The translations under genes and the position numbers were made by a program. Of a stretch of DNA of 64,000 nucleotides, positions 34,193 through 46,900 are shown piece after piece (the stretch's first letter is position 1; the number at the start of each line of letters is the position of its first letter). The notes beneath the pieces were generated by a model. It was not told the origin of the DNA and searched no databases. It worked only from the letters and a program-made list of their open reading frames with translations. This stretch comes from Rhyacophila brunnea (Eukaryota; Arthropoda; Insecta; Trichoptera; Rhyacophilidae): assembly GCA_022495005.1 (NCBI GenBank), contig JAGYXB010001363.1:62001-126000 (forward strand), in the 5' to 3' direction.

Positions 34193-36061
34193 GTTATTTG
34201 CATTTGAAAAGCGGTTAGCAAAAACACAAATTTGTGCGTCCCGTAAGCATATTGAGTTTGATTGATTGATGTACTGCACCAAAATTATCTATACATTTTT
34301 ATTTATCCCCATTCTTTCTGCTTTCATAAATTTATAAACTGATGGTAGGTATTCATTTTTACCTGTCCCTTGAAATTAATTAATTAATTACTACTACTGC
34401 TCTCGAATCCTTGCACTGAAGTATCAATGTCCTGCTTATTTAGTATATATGCAAATAAGCAGAATGGTAAAAATAGCCATTTAGTTAATTTTAGGAACAT
34501 TTGCTTTGATTCTAATCCTTTGGCTCCATCAGAACCAGGCATTCATTTGTTCCATTTATTTTTGACCTTTTGCAAATACTACAATCATTTCAATAAAACA
34601 ATGATTATTCCATTTGTTTGTTATTTTATTGATGATAAAAACACTGGACAAGTTATGTTTTCTGATAAGCATAATATAAATATAATATGCACTGTTATTG
34701 TTTTGACTCAACTTGTGGGGAAACCAATCCAAAACTGTAAATAATACTGCTCAGCCAATAGGAGCTTGCACTTGGTTTGAAATAATAGTAGTATTTAAGT
34801 AATATGAGTAATACATAATACTTAAGGTAAGACTGTTTCTAATGTAAATTTATGCTCAGAATGACATATTTTTCACATTCTTGTAATATAACAGTACAGA
34901 GTAGACTTTGCCAATGTGATATTATTATCTTTTTCCATTCTCTATAATTGATTGTGTTAATCCACATTATTGGTGTGTTTCTTATAAGTTGATATTTTTC
35001 GTAATGTCAAATGAAGTACATAATACACATATTGGTAGCAATGGGCGGTTGTTATAGGGCATAGGCTGTGGACATTCAACATTTATTGTGCACACTAAAC
35101 TCTGTCGCGTCACACTTATTTGTTTTAATTAACTTCGCATGACGTGGTATTTATTAGTTTTTAAAATTCAATAGTTGACATACTCGCAGTAAAAGGTTTT
35201 TAGTAGAAGGTTTTCTTTCTTCACACCAAAGGGGATGGAGACAACCCATTTCAGTATTTATAAAATTAATACTCGTAAATGTAAAATAACGATTGATAGT
35301 CTCTAAAAGACAAAAAATGTAATGTTTGACTTATCCCCTATGCATGTTAAATTTGAAGATTTAACTCGCTCTGACACTTCAACACCCATGTTTGGGCCTG
35401 ACAGTCAATCCATGACCATTTAGGATGCTGTTCAGCGGCTGGCCGCTATCGATCCTGCCACAAGGCCCACCCAACGCAATCCTATGAAGTTAAATGATGT
35501 GAAGATACATTTTATTTTTGAAGTGGTCGCAGAGCTCCAGGTCATATCATTTGTATATGACATTCGTTTACGATCCAGTTTGGGGCCGTATATCCTTTAT
35601 CTCAAATGCATCCAGTTCATGTTCATCAGTCTCGGCGACACTCTCAGAGTTATGCTCTCGTCTTAAAGCAGAAACAATGATTTATATGATTTATCATTTT
35701 CAATATTAACATTATTCTTATATTTACATACCTACAATTTATCACCTTTTTGTCTGTAAATCAGGAGTGTATTCATAGTTAAGAAAACTTATTTAGATAA
35801 AGTGTGCGAATCAGCAACAAATTACATTAGTGTTGTGTCATCATAATAACATTGCTGGATTATGTAAGGTTGAAACAAGTGTTATTATGTTATTAATAAA
35901 CAATCAACACATCCAATGATTAATAATAAGGCAATATTAATATTGCCTATCTTGATTTGTGATTGATTGAAATGTAAACATCACACTAATCAGTTTTCAA
36001 ATCTGTTCACTAATTGTATTGTTTTTATATTACTTTTTTTGTTGTCTGATGATACACTAGT

Positions 36062-36190
36062 CAGAGTATGGACCTAATAGACCGAGCAAGTGGCTAACTT
36101 ATATTTCTCATATAAACAAAAATCTGTACAAACCTCCTCTAGGTGGAGACCCAAATGATCGTCTTAGAATTGGACATGGCCAAAAAAAAA
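36062..36190 (+). mobile_element. SINE copy B, 5'-truncated
   Basis: Lacks the tRNA-like head but has GAGCAAGTGGCTAAC, ACAAACCTCCTCTAGGTGGA and GGACATGGCC followed by A9, the same body and tail as copies A and D. Confidence 0.75.
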
Positions 36191-37133
36191 TATTTATAAT
36201 ACTATTATAAAATGAAGTTCTAGCAAGTATATGAATATTATTATAAAATATTAGTACAAGCAGAGGTGGATGTGGATGTGGATGTAATCAGTCTCCCCCT
36301 GTTTTTAGTGTATTTTAAACAAAATTTAAAATGATGTCAGTCAAAACAGTATTTTATAATTATTGTTCTTTTAATTGTATAAATACCTAATGATATAACA
36401 ATAATTATTTTGTAATTTTAAATCCTTCTCTCTGTTGATTGTTATTTTAGAGTAATAAACCTATTCAATTATGTAAGGTTTGAAATGATTTAGAGAATGT
36501 GAAATATGAAATGAACTAAATGCCAACTCAATTATTAAAGTAACCTTATCACTGCCAATTTTTACTATGTGGACACTTGTAGGCCATCTATTTTTTGAAT
36601 AAAATAAATCCCATATGAAATAGGAACAGAATGATAAATATTTGTGAAAATTTACCAAATCAACATGTTTCTCGATTTTATCGTGAATATTTTCACACTA
36701 AAATGATAAATATTGTTTAAAATATACACAAACAGTTCATTCAGAAGTTATGAGGTTTACAAGAACCCGCGAGTTAACTCGTCTGTGGCCTGACGTGACT
36801 TACATACTTTGGCGAGTTAACTCGTCTGTGGGACTGACCAGGTTAATAAGATACCTAACATTTCTTTGGAATGAGGATGCTCGACAACTCGGGCCTTCCT
36901 CAGTGAAAGCAATAGGTATCCAGAAATTCAAGAATCTTGGCGATCGATATTCTGCAACCCTTTTCAGATGGGGAATCTTTTTATCACTGTTTTGCTTTGT
37001 TTTTTTTTTGGAAAGTTATAAGTAAGCATTGAAAGTATCGACATCTTGAAAGAAATCATAAACAATTCTTTTGTTTATTGATGTTTACAGTGGGTAACTA
37101 ATAGTAATACATATTAGTGCAATGTTGTACAAT

Positions 37134-37500
37134 CAATGACATTATTAATGGACAATGCACTCAATACAGTAGCTAGCAAGTAAATTCGTGCATAACATCA
37201 TTCGCACATGTATAGGTAGACGTCACGCAATTTACATTAGGCGATATCACGCATCGGGAATTTATAGCAATATGGACCTTTATTGTAATGGCGTTAGAAC
37301 AGCGTTTCTAGTGTCAATGTTCATTTGAGAGAACCCGTTCGAACCGAATCATTCGGCAGACTCGACAAAAAGCATCGGGAATTTATAGCAATATCACCTT
37401 TATTGTAATGGCGTTAGAACAGATTATGCCATTCGGCAGACCCGACAAAAAAGTGAATGTCATTTTTTTTCCAGATGCTTCCTCCATATTAATGTCATTG
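37134..37500 (+). mobile_element. MITE family with internal duplication, copy A
   Basis: Inverted ends CAATGACATTATTAATGG and CAATGACATTAATATGGA enclose two partial tandem units, each starting GCATCGGGAATTTATAGCAA (37251 and 37372). A second copy lies inverted at 56800-57153 in a Sin3A intron. Confidence 0.75.
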
Positions 37501-37813
37501 TAAACAATGCACACATTAAATAAAAATAATTCAGATGACAATCCAACTAGGTACCTATGTAATTAGTTCTTCCAATCCATTATGAATTGATAATAAATAA
37601 ATTGTTATTATTCACTAAAGTCTAGCAATATCATAATATATTAGTGTTTGTATAAACGCTATCAGTCTCACAATAAATGGGACCTGTCGAATTTCTGGTA
37701 TAATGCATAGAAATTGCCAAATAATTGTTTTTTTTTTACTTTCCTTATGTGATATCTTTTGAGTGAATTATAAATTCCAGGCAGATTGTTAATGTATTAT
37801 ATTTTATTTTCAG

Positions 37814-37887
37814 AAGCACCGCCATTGATACAGATGTGATTTGAAGGGGTCCGCGAGAGCCCGAGAGTGTCATCCCTTTTTGCAGGT
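37814..37887 (+). other. Sin3A 5' untranslated segment of exon with start codon
   Basis: A strong acceptor (TATTTTATTTTCAG) precedes AAGCACCGCCATTG and 74 bases of leader, which contain an in-frame-terminated short ATG (CAGATGTGA). A second acceptor-like TTTTTGCAG lies only 2 bases before the Sin3A start codon. Confidence 0.5.
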
Positions 37888-37971
37888 ATGATGAAGAGGG
37901 TGGGAGTGACGCGCATCGCCGCCGCTGCCCCGGACGACCAGCCGCCCCTCATCATCACCACATCACCACAG
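37888..37971 (+). CDS. Sin3A: Sin3A coding exon 1
   Basis: Begins with two ATGs (37888, 37891), encodes [20 protein letters not shown] and ends in SPQ at GTCATT. 28 codons, phase 0. The MMKR start resembles the N-terminus of known Sin3 proteins. Confidence 0.82.
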
Positions 37972-40900
37972 GTCATTATTTACCATTGCACTTGATATAT
38001 TAGTTAGTAGGGAATCCTAACAAGTGAATTTCATAGGTAATTAGTAGGCTTAGGATTCTTCGGTATTTAAATATTTTTTTTGAGCAGCCCACAACCAAAT
38101 ATCAAAAATATCTGTATGTTTCAGACAATTTTGAAACATTTAAGCCCTATTTGTTTATTTTTAAATATTTTTGGGTAATTACATATTTTTACATATTCTA
38201 GGTTTAAGCACATATTTTCACATAAACAAAAAATTTCAATGTTCGTGGACCAATTAAATAGTGTTTTAAATAAAAATACTGGACTTAAACGGTGCAGAAT
38301 ATTAAAGCTGTTTTAGAAAAGATCAGATTCCTCAGATGTTTCAATTTTTTCTACTTCAGAAATATTATTTACAGAAATAAATAGTATTTACATATGCAAT
38401 AATAACATCTGTAGAAGTGGAAAGAAGTTTATCCATGTATAAAAATTTGCCTAGATCAAATCGTCAAAGATTCACTTTCGAAAATTTGAAGCATTATTTT
38501 ATTATTTATTGTAATAAAGCGTTTTCTGTTTGTGAATAAATAATAAATTAAACTGTTGAAATATATTATGATTTATGTAATAGGTACTTAATACGTAATA
38601 GTAATCCGAGTGTTCAAAAATTACAGTAGTTAAATTCCTTAATGATGTTCGGATGTGATATGTGCAATATGTCGATCGATCGCAAGATGAATGCAAAAAT
38701 AGAATTTATTACAAAAAAAAATCCCAATGCTAAGTGCGAGTGAGCAAGGTCAAAATAGGACCCCTAAATTGGGGCTATTGTCCCAACAAGGAACTGGTAT
38801 TTTTTAACTGATAAGCTGCAGTTTAGTCGTCTATACTCATATTATTTGACTACGCACCTCCTGTTGTCTGTTTCACAAAAATGAAGCATTTCGCTGATTG
38901 TTTTGCAGTTTAATTTGACTCTGTGGAGGCCCATATGATCTTATTAGGATCGGACATAGTCGAAGTAGAATATATTGTGTTCATTTAGATTTTTGGGCCA
39001 AAGCACAATGCGAGTGGTTGTGCGATGCGCGTGAGGTGTAAAAAGCAAGTGCCATGCACGCACTGCATGGCTTCTTGCAGTGTGTTCCGCCATTTAAAAT
39101 AATGAATTTGGTATTGACCAAGTTCAACTGGTAATGATTTTTCTATTTCTAGTATTGGCGATCGGCATTTTTATGACAGTTTTCTAATCTGAAATATAGG
39201 AGATAGGTATTCCAAGTAATAAAAAAGAAAGCATAGTTTAGGGCTGCTCTATGCTACGAGGGTGGGTCAATAAGTCCTTAGAAAAAAGCATTAAAACAGT
39301 TTTTATTTTTGTATTTTTTTTTTATTTCTCAACATAATCTCCTTGGAGCTCAATACACTTGGTTAGACGTTTCTCAATTTTTTTTAAACCGTCAGAAAAA
39401 TAAGTTTTCGGAAGGTCCTCAAAATAAGCATTTGTCCGATCGATGACTTCTTCATTTGAAAAAAAACGTTGTCCACTTAGCCATTTTTTTAAGTTTGGGA
39501 AAAGGAAAAAGTCACTGGGGGCTAAATCTGGCGAATACGGTGGGTGGTCGACCAATTCGAACTTCAATTCCTCAATTTTAGCCATTGATCGTAAACATGT
39601 GTGAACACGGGCATTGTCCTGATGAAAGAGGATTTTTTTCCTGTTTAAATGAGGCCTTTTTCTTCAATTTTGTTTTTTAGCTGGTCCAATAAAGATGCAT
39701 AATAATCCCCTGTTATTGTTTTTCCTTTTTCCAAATAGTCAACGAAAATAATTCCACGTGCATCCCAAAATACAGTAGCCATAACCTTACCAGCTGATTT
39801 TACGGTTTTCGCCTTCTTTGGACATGGTTCGCCTTTCGCAATCCACTGCTTTGACTGTTCTTTCGTCTCGGGAGTATAGTGGTGTATCCATGTTTCATCT
39901 ACAGTCACAAAGCGACGAAAAAATTCATCCGGATTGCGTTGCATGAGCGACAACAGGGCTTTAGAGGCCACCACCCTATTGCGTTTATTGTCGACTGTGA
40001 GCAAACGCGGCACCCATCTTGCAGAAATATTTTTCATGCCCAATTTGTCATGTAAAATAGAAATGACGCTACCTTTTGAGATCCCTGTAACCTCAATTAT
40101 CTCACTCAACTTTAATCTTCGGTCACTTAACACCATATCGTGGATTTTATTGATCATTTCTGGTGTAGTCACCTCTACAGGACGCCCTGAGCGTGGTTCA
40201 TCCTTTGTTGATGTACGACCACGTTTAAATTCATTTAACCAGTTATAAATAGTTGCAAGTGAAGGAGCAGATATGCCGAACTAAATCCAACTCATTTTTT
40301 ATTTCCTTTGCTGTTAACCCTTTTATATTAAAATGTTTAATAACAGCTCTAAACTCAATTTTCTCCATTTTCCCATTTTTCACATTTTTTTTAAATGTAC
40401 GAGAAACACACAACAACCCGACCAATCTGATTGAAACTTCGCAGCATACTGAATCGGTAGTGCCGCTGCATGAAAACAAACCGCTTACAGTACTAGTCGC
40501 GCCACCTGTCGGCTTTTCTAAGGACTTATTGACCCACCCTCGTATTATAGATAGATCTAATAAATACTCTTTCTAATGTGGTCTAAATTCGGTGTTTTAT
40601 GAATGCATGTATATTCGTATTACTCATAATGCAGTTATCATCAATCTAGTGACCCAGGGCTTTATCCTTAACAAAGATAATCTGGCAACATGTGAAAGAA
40701 ATAGTCGTTGGTCTATAACGCTGTGGGTCCCAGGTTCGAATTCTGGGTCTGGCAAGTACACATATTGTTTTTCAATTTGAGTGTGTCAGGGTAAGGACCC
40801 AATAGGTTGAGCAAGTGGCTGACACCCATTTCTCGTAAAAAAACAAAACCTGTCAATACAAACCTCTACTCTGTGGAGGCCCATATGATCCTATTAGGAT

Positions 40901-43900
40901 AGGACATGGTCGAAAAAAAAAAATTTACCTCTATCCGTGTGCCATGCATGCATGCCATCATGTATCAAGCTATTTTATTTGAATTTGATGCTGCCGATTT
41001 AGAACCCTTTGTTTTGAAACCACAAACAAGAACAAAAAAAAGAACAGTTACTCTAAATACATAAGAGAAAATTTAATATTATGTGAGTGAAAATGGAAAA
41101 CGGTTACCAAGACTAAAAATTAAACAAGTAAAAACACAATTTTAGATTCAACCAGTTGAGTCAATAGCCAAGATAAACCTGTGGGACTTAAATTTGTCAT
41201 GAGTGGATGAACACAGAACATGTTCCCTGTTCTTGTCCTGTGACTTGTACCCGAACCAAAGCATTCAGATTATTATACAAATGTGTAGCCATGACTGCCT
41301 GAGTATGGACAAAGAACCTCAATTATTATACGTAACATAATATATGAAGCCAAATACACATTTTTGTTTTCAAGAGTTTTAACTTACTATAACTTGAAAA
41401 GAATATCTTTTTGTTTGATAATATACTTGATCAATTTTCCATTCCTTCAAAAACATTAGTGAAGTGAGTGTCATTGATTGTACATTGTACAAGGCAATTT
41501 AAATTGTGAAGAGAATGAGTTCATAAAGATTTTGAAAGAATTCCATTCTTTTGAATTAGTTAGCGTGGGTTCTTGAACCCGAATCTTAGTCTCCGGACTA
41601 ATTGATTTACAATGGTCCAATCCAACTGAGTTGTAGCCTGATTCATCGATTTTATCAGTATCTGTCATGCTTTAGGCTACCTTGCAGAGTTCTGTGTACT
41701 CGGAATGTGTCATTATATATTATTTACAGTTCCTTTCTTTGTGTGCATAGATAATGCAAGTGCTTATTCACTTTAATACCCGATGGTGACTATTTCAGTT
41801 TCCAGACTATCATTGATATTTATCCTGTGACAATCAATGTACTCTGAAGCCATATCTATTTTCGATTTGTTTTTACCAGTCGCCATTGAAAGATAGTGCA
41901 AAGTCAATGTAAATTTACAGCGTGACATTAAAGAACTAATTTTAAATGCCAAGTTTGTATTGCCTTGACCTCAAACTAAGATTTACTGTGGAAAAAATCC
42001 ACATACTAGGTAATATTAAATTACATCTCATGTATGTACTAGACGGGCTGTTGGATGTTTTATAATACAAGTTTTGATAATGGGAATTACAAGAGACTTC
42101 ATATTCATGGCAAGTAAAATTATGAAAAGTGCCACGCAGTCATCTTCCTACGGTTTTAGTTTACTTCACTTGGGAAGTTTTGAAAGGTTGGAAAGCAACC
42201 GTCAAGTACTGTTCAACAGAGTTTGGCTCTGATCAAATATAACTATACACATAGGCCGGCCGACTGCGAAGCCGTTGATCACGAATTCTATCATGCGGCT
42301 GACAAAAATAATCATTTTCTTTTTTCCACTTTCTAGGAGACCTACCCATACACTCCACTTAGAGTGGAAAATTTACCTAAATTTTTAAATACCATGTTTG
42401 AGTAAATGTGGTTAATCATCCCTCCTGAGCAAAAAATCCTGAACATACATCTAATAATAGAAAAATTAATTTTCTAGCAGTATAATTACTCACCCTTTTG
42501 TATATGTGGCAAAAATAATTATTGCCTTTCCTTTATAATAGTGGATTCCGAGTTATGCAATTAGGGTTGGTCTGTCAAGACTCATGAGTATAATGAAATT
42601 ATGCATGCTGAGCTGAGGCAGATAGTGCGTAGATGTAGATAATAATTATGTCATAATTAGTCTTCTAGTATTTTCATTGGAAAATTAATTATACTAGTAG
42701 GTGTAGGAATAGATAGGGTACTTAGTGGACATAGAATTATAATTCAAATTTTAATAGAGTATAATGGAGTAGGAATTCATTCTACAGTGGTGTTACCATG
42801 GCGAATCGCAGGTGTATTGGTATTGTTTGCTTCAGTCTTCATGATTATCTATTTAGAAATACGGTGGTTGTATAGATTACATAAATGGGAATATATACCG
42901 TCTGAAGATTCCGAACAGCGAAACCTAGATAGCTGGCTTGTACTGATTTCAATTAGAATATTACGTGTGTTGTAAGGTGCTTATTTGACTATAAAAATGA
43001 GTGGAAAATGTTTCTTTTTGTGAACTGGTCATGATAAAATGGTAATTATCCCATCATAAGCCACCGAGCTCTTCGATTTTGCAGAGAGTTTTCAATATAT
43101 CAAATTAAGTTTTTTTCCATTTCTATTTCCATTTCGAAGCTTATTCCTGAGTGTTGTTTTTATAATAATGTCTACTAATATTAATATAGTCCAGTCGCCA
43201 GAGAGGAGAGACCTGGCAATCTTGATAGATTTTTGATTGATTCTGACTAGTTTTTTTTTTGCTAATTTTGAATCAGCTGGGTGTTGCCACGGGCAAAAAA
43301 CACCATCTTGGTAAAATGGTTTTTGGGTACTTATTATGTCATTATCGGTTATGCATACAGAAATTTTATTTTGAAATTAAATATTGTTAAATTCTACATA
43401 ATATAAAAGATATCTCACATATTTTTGATGGGTTGAACAATTTTAGAATTTAAGGTTCCTATTTTGGTTGTTTTTTTAATATTTCTATTGTTAGAATAAA
43501 GCAAAAGGTCAGATCTGATTCCTTGTAACATTATCAATCTTTTTCAATACACTGCTAGATGAAGACTTCCTTCATGCTCAATGTACTCTTCACAATTCCT
43601 TGTTCTCCACCCTACAACAAATGACCCTGATGTATGATTGATGATAGTCATTTTATCTCATTGAGTAATAATTAATATTCCACAAACAAATCACATTTTA
43701 GAATATATTTTATTTTTCCATATTGTGATATTATTGTACATGTATGTTTATTTAGGTATAGGTACTACATAATTCTGTGGTACGCATTATTATTACAATG
43801 TTATTTTTATTTTCACTCATAAGGGAAGGGATTTGTATGTTATTTGTTGTTAATTGTTTATTAATTATAATCCATGCCATGCCTGAGCATATGAATCCCT

Positions 43901-46900
43901 ATGGCCTATGCCCTACAGTGTTGCTGTAGATGACTGTGAATTGTATCTAGTGTATTATCACTCGAGACATCCTTGGGAGGCCAAGGTCGTTGTTTAGTGA
44001 TTAGCATTGATTTACTTTTACTATACAGAATGGGCTGTTAGCTAAATAAACACAGATTTGATGCATACACATTGTTATATAGTTCATTTAGCACTCGGAG
44101 CCATTCATTGGTTGGTGTATTGATATTTAATGGTGTGCAGCCAATGAGGTATTGCCTGATCAGTATGGAGTGGTTTTCAGCCAACAAAATTTTAGCTCGG
44201 GGTTTGCCCAAATTAAGGTGGGCAATGTACGGTTTTTGTTTGTAAGAATGTCTCCATGGGTGCAGTGAAAAAATCAAACACTGTCATTAAGTATGTTTTA
44301 CTTTTTACTAACATACTGAATGAACTGAATCCATTTCATATTTTAATTTCTTACTGTTCAGTTACGTGTTTCTAGCAATTGAATAATTCATCACTTATTA
44401 ACAAGGATAATGACCTACTATTATAGAGAGTAATTTATTTGTAATATGAAGGAATATCAGTAACTGTAGGAATATGTTAGTTTCTGTGTGTTGGCAGTAC
44501 CCAATATATTCTAAATGAAATACAAATGGCAGTATGCTGATGGCACTCTTGCTTTGGTAATTTCTATATTGTTATTTGTAATTTAATGGTCCATTATATA
44601 GAAAACTTTTAGGTTTCGTATCACTACTGCAATACATTTGTAGCACAATGCTATTGTTGTAAATTAATTAACCTCACAAGAGTGTGAAATTTCCCACAGA
44701 TCCCTATAAAATTAACCATAATAATCCTTTTTTAGCTTAGCTGTCACAATAAACAGTTATATAGTGTCTATATAAATATATATGCTAGAAAAAAATCAAG
44801 GCCATCCTATATAGTATATATAGAACATCATCCACATAAAGCACAAATAAATTAGCATTATTCCTGATTTTAGAGGGCACATCAAACTTTCAAATTGCAA
44901 TTAGGTACTCCATAACATGATTTCGAGACATATCACCTTTTGGCAGTAACCCCCACAATATTAAAGTTCTATTAATTACTACATACCTATATTATAGAAG
45001 GTCTTTCAACATTTTGGCTTATTGATTATCTTCACCAATCGTGTTACCATTCTGTATACCAGAGGTAAACTACGGTAAATCCAAAATGACAACTTCACAT
45101 GAGAGACGAATTTGTGATTTTTGGAACTTTCAACTTGTGGCACTCGTGAATGGAAAAAAGATAAAATTTATCTATTTATCAAAACCTTTTTGTTTGTTTA
45201 CTGCTGTAGTTCGATTATAAGTTTCATCAAAAGAATTGTATGTTTTCTTACTGTTGTTTACCTCTAATAGTTATGGAGTTACAATGACATTTTTAATTTT
45301 TAACTTTTATAATAAGAGTAATATGAGTTACAGCTGTTTGCCACGTATGCAGGATAAGTAATGAAGTAACAAAATAACAATAACTCCATTTCACGATTTT
45401 TGGAGTTACAATAGTTTACCTCTGGTATACAGCATTTATTCCTTACATAAATTAAGCGATTGCTTTTTTTTATTATTATTGAATACTGCTTTAACTGAAT
45501 TTATTTTATTTTTCATATGAATATACAGTCAAACTTGGTTATTACGAGGAAGATGGGACCAACTGAATTTGCTCGTTATAAGCATTACTCGATATATCGT
45601 TATATAACATTTTTCGCGCCACGTTCTATTTAAGCATAGAACATGAAAAATCTGAAAACCATCGTAAAAATCCCCGAAACAAGCTTGGCATTCATAAACT
45701 ACAAAAGAAGTTGTTTATCGAAATGAAGTGCTGAGCCGCTGGCGCTGGTAGGTTGGTAGGTTGGTAGGTTGGTAGGTTGGTAGGTAGGTAGGTAGGTAGG
45801 TAGGTAGGTAGGTAGGTAGGTAGGTAGGCACTGACTTCACAAAGCTTGGATTTTACATGCAATTTCAACCATATGCGTGGATACTTTTTCAATGTTGTCG
45901 GCGAAAACACCAATTAGGTACTTAGACACTTAACTAGTGTCATAAACGTAATCCGATCCCGCCAGCATCTGTCTAGTTAACTGTCCGGTCGGATTTTATT
46001 GCTTAGGGTCGAAAATGTTAAGCACATTAACAGTTTTGCTCCGTATACCGAGATGTAGCTTGTTATAAAAATGAATAAATGTATGGTGAAAATCATAAAG
46101 TAAAATGTCAACGAATGTTTCCCCATTACATCTGAGGTCTCGCTATTTCCGTGACGGTAATAACCAAGTTTGACTGTATATGGAATATAATATGAGGTTA
46201 TAAACATGAACCAGTTCTTAATTTCATTAAAACCTAAATATGATGGTGTGGACATTTGTCTCAGTGTCTTTATAATTGAGGCGGTCAGAGCAGAAGTGGC
46301 GTAACCGACAAAAATTTCTAAACGGAGTTAGCCATTGGAAGAGGTTTCCTATTACCACTTCTGCTCTGACCTCCTCAATTAATTGTACAACACTTGCCGG
46401 CATGGCATGCATAAAGATTTAAGTATATCCCAAGTGTTCTCAGAAATAGCATATTGTCGTTGTGCCTTCAAAATTGGCCATGTGCATAAATTTCACAAAA
46501 TAGGGTTTTTACACCAAAAGTTTTATAACAATTTTTTCTATACCAAGGCAAAATTATAATGATATAATAAAAGGTATTCTGGAATTGCTTTAAAAAATAT
46601 ATCGATGTTGTAGGCGACAGGCATTGTAATTCGCATTGTTTTTAGCCTTTCCTGTGAAGTTTTGAAAGATACACAGCCGATTTTGAAGGCGCAACAACGA
46701 TATTTATACATACAAATGACACATTTTATGGGATTTTGTGTACATCGAAAACAAGATAAGTATATAATACCTATGGTAGATTTTGTATGCAGTTACCATT
46801 TTCATTTTTTAGAATCACAATCATATTGAAGGGAAAATACTAGTGTAGGTTAATAAACAGTATTTTTTTACAAGAAGGGCTCGTTGGCTTAATCCTATCA

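Larger units (their letters stand above)
30334..37813 (+). other. Presumed Sin3A 5' intron (about 7.5 kb)
   Basis: The stretch holds an inverted repeat near 32.2-32.6 kb, a hAT element, a TTAA-flanked MITE, a truncated SINE and another MITE. No coding exon of Sin3A or another gene was found. The fragment at 35370-35680 (DAVQRLAAIDPATRPTQ on the plus strand, broken by stops) may be transposon-derived but is unidentified. Confidence 0.45.

Noticed and set aside
35370..35680. Exon or pseudogene with DAVQRLAAIDPATRPTQ
   Set aside because: Fragments read in several frames on both strands and are broken by stops; family not identifiable.
40686..40760. Functional tRNA gene
   Set aside because: Only the B-box half is tRNA-like; cloverleaf pairing is lost and the body continues as SINE.
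45692..45913. 73-codon ORF with TYLP repeats
   Set aside because: Translation of the TAGG microsatellite.
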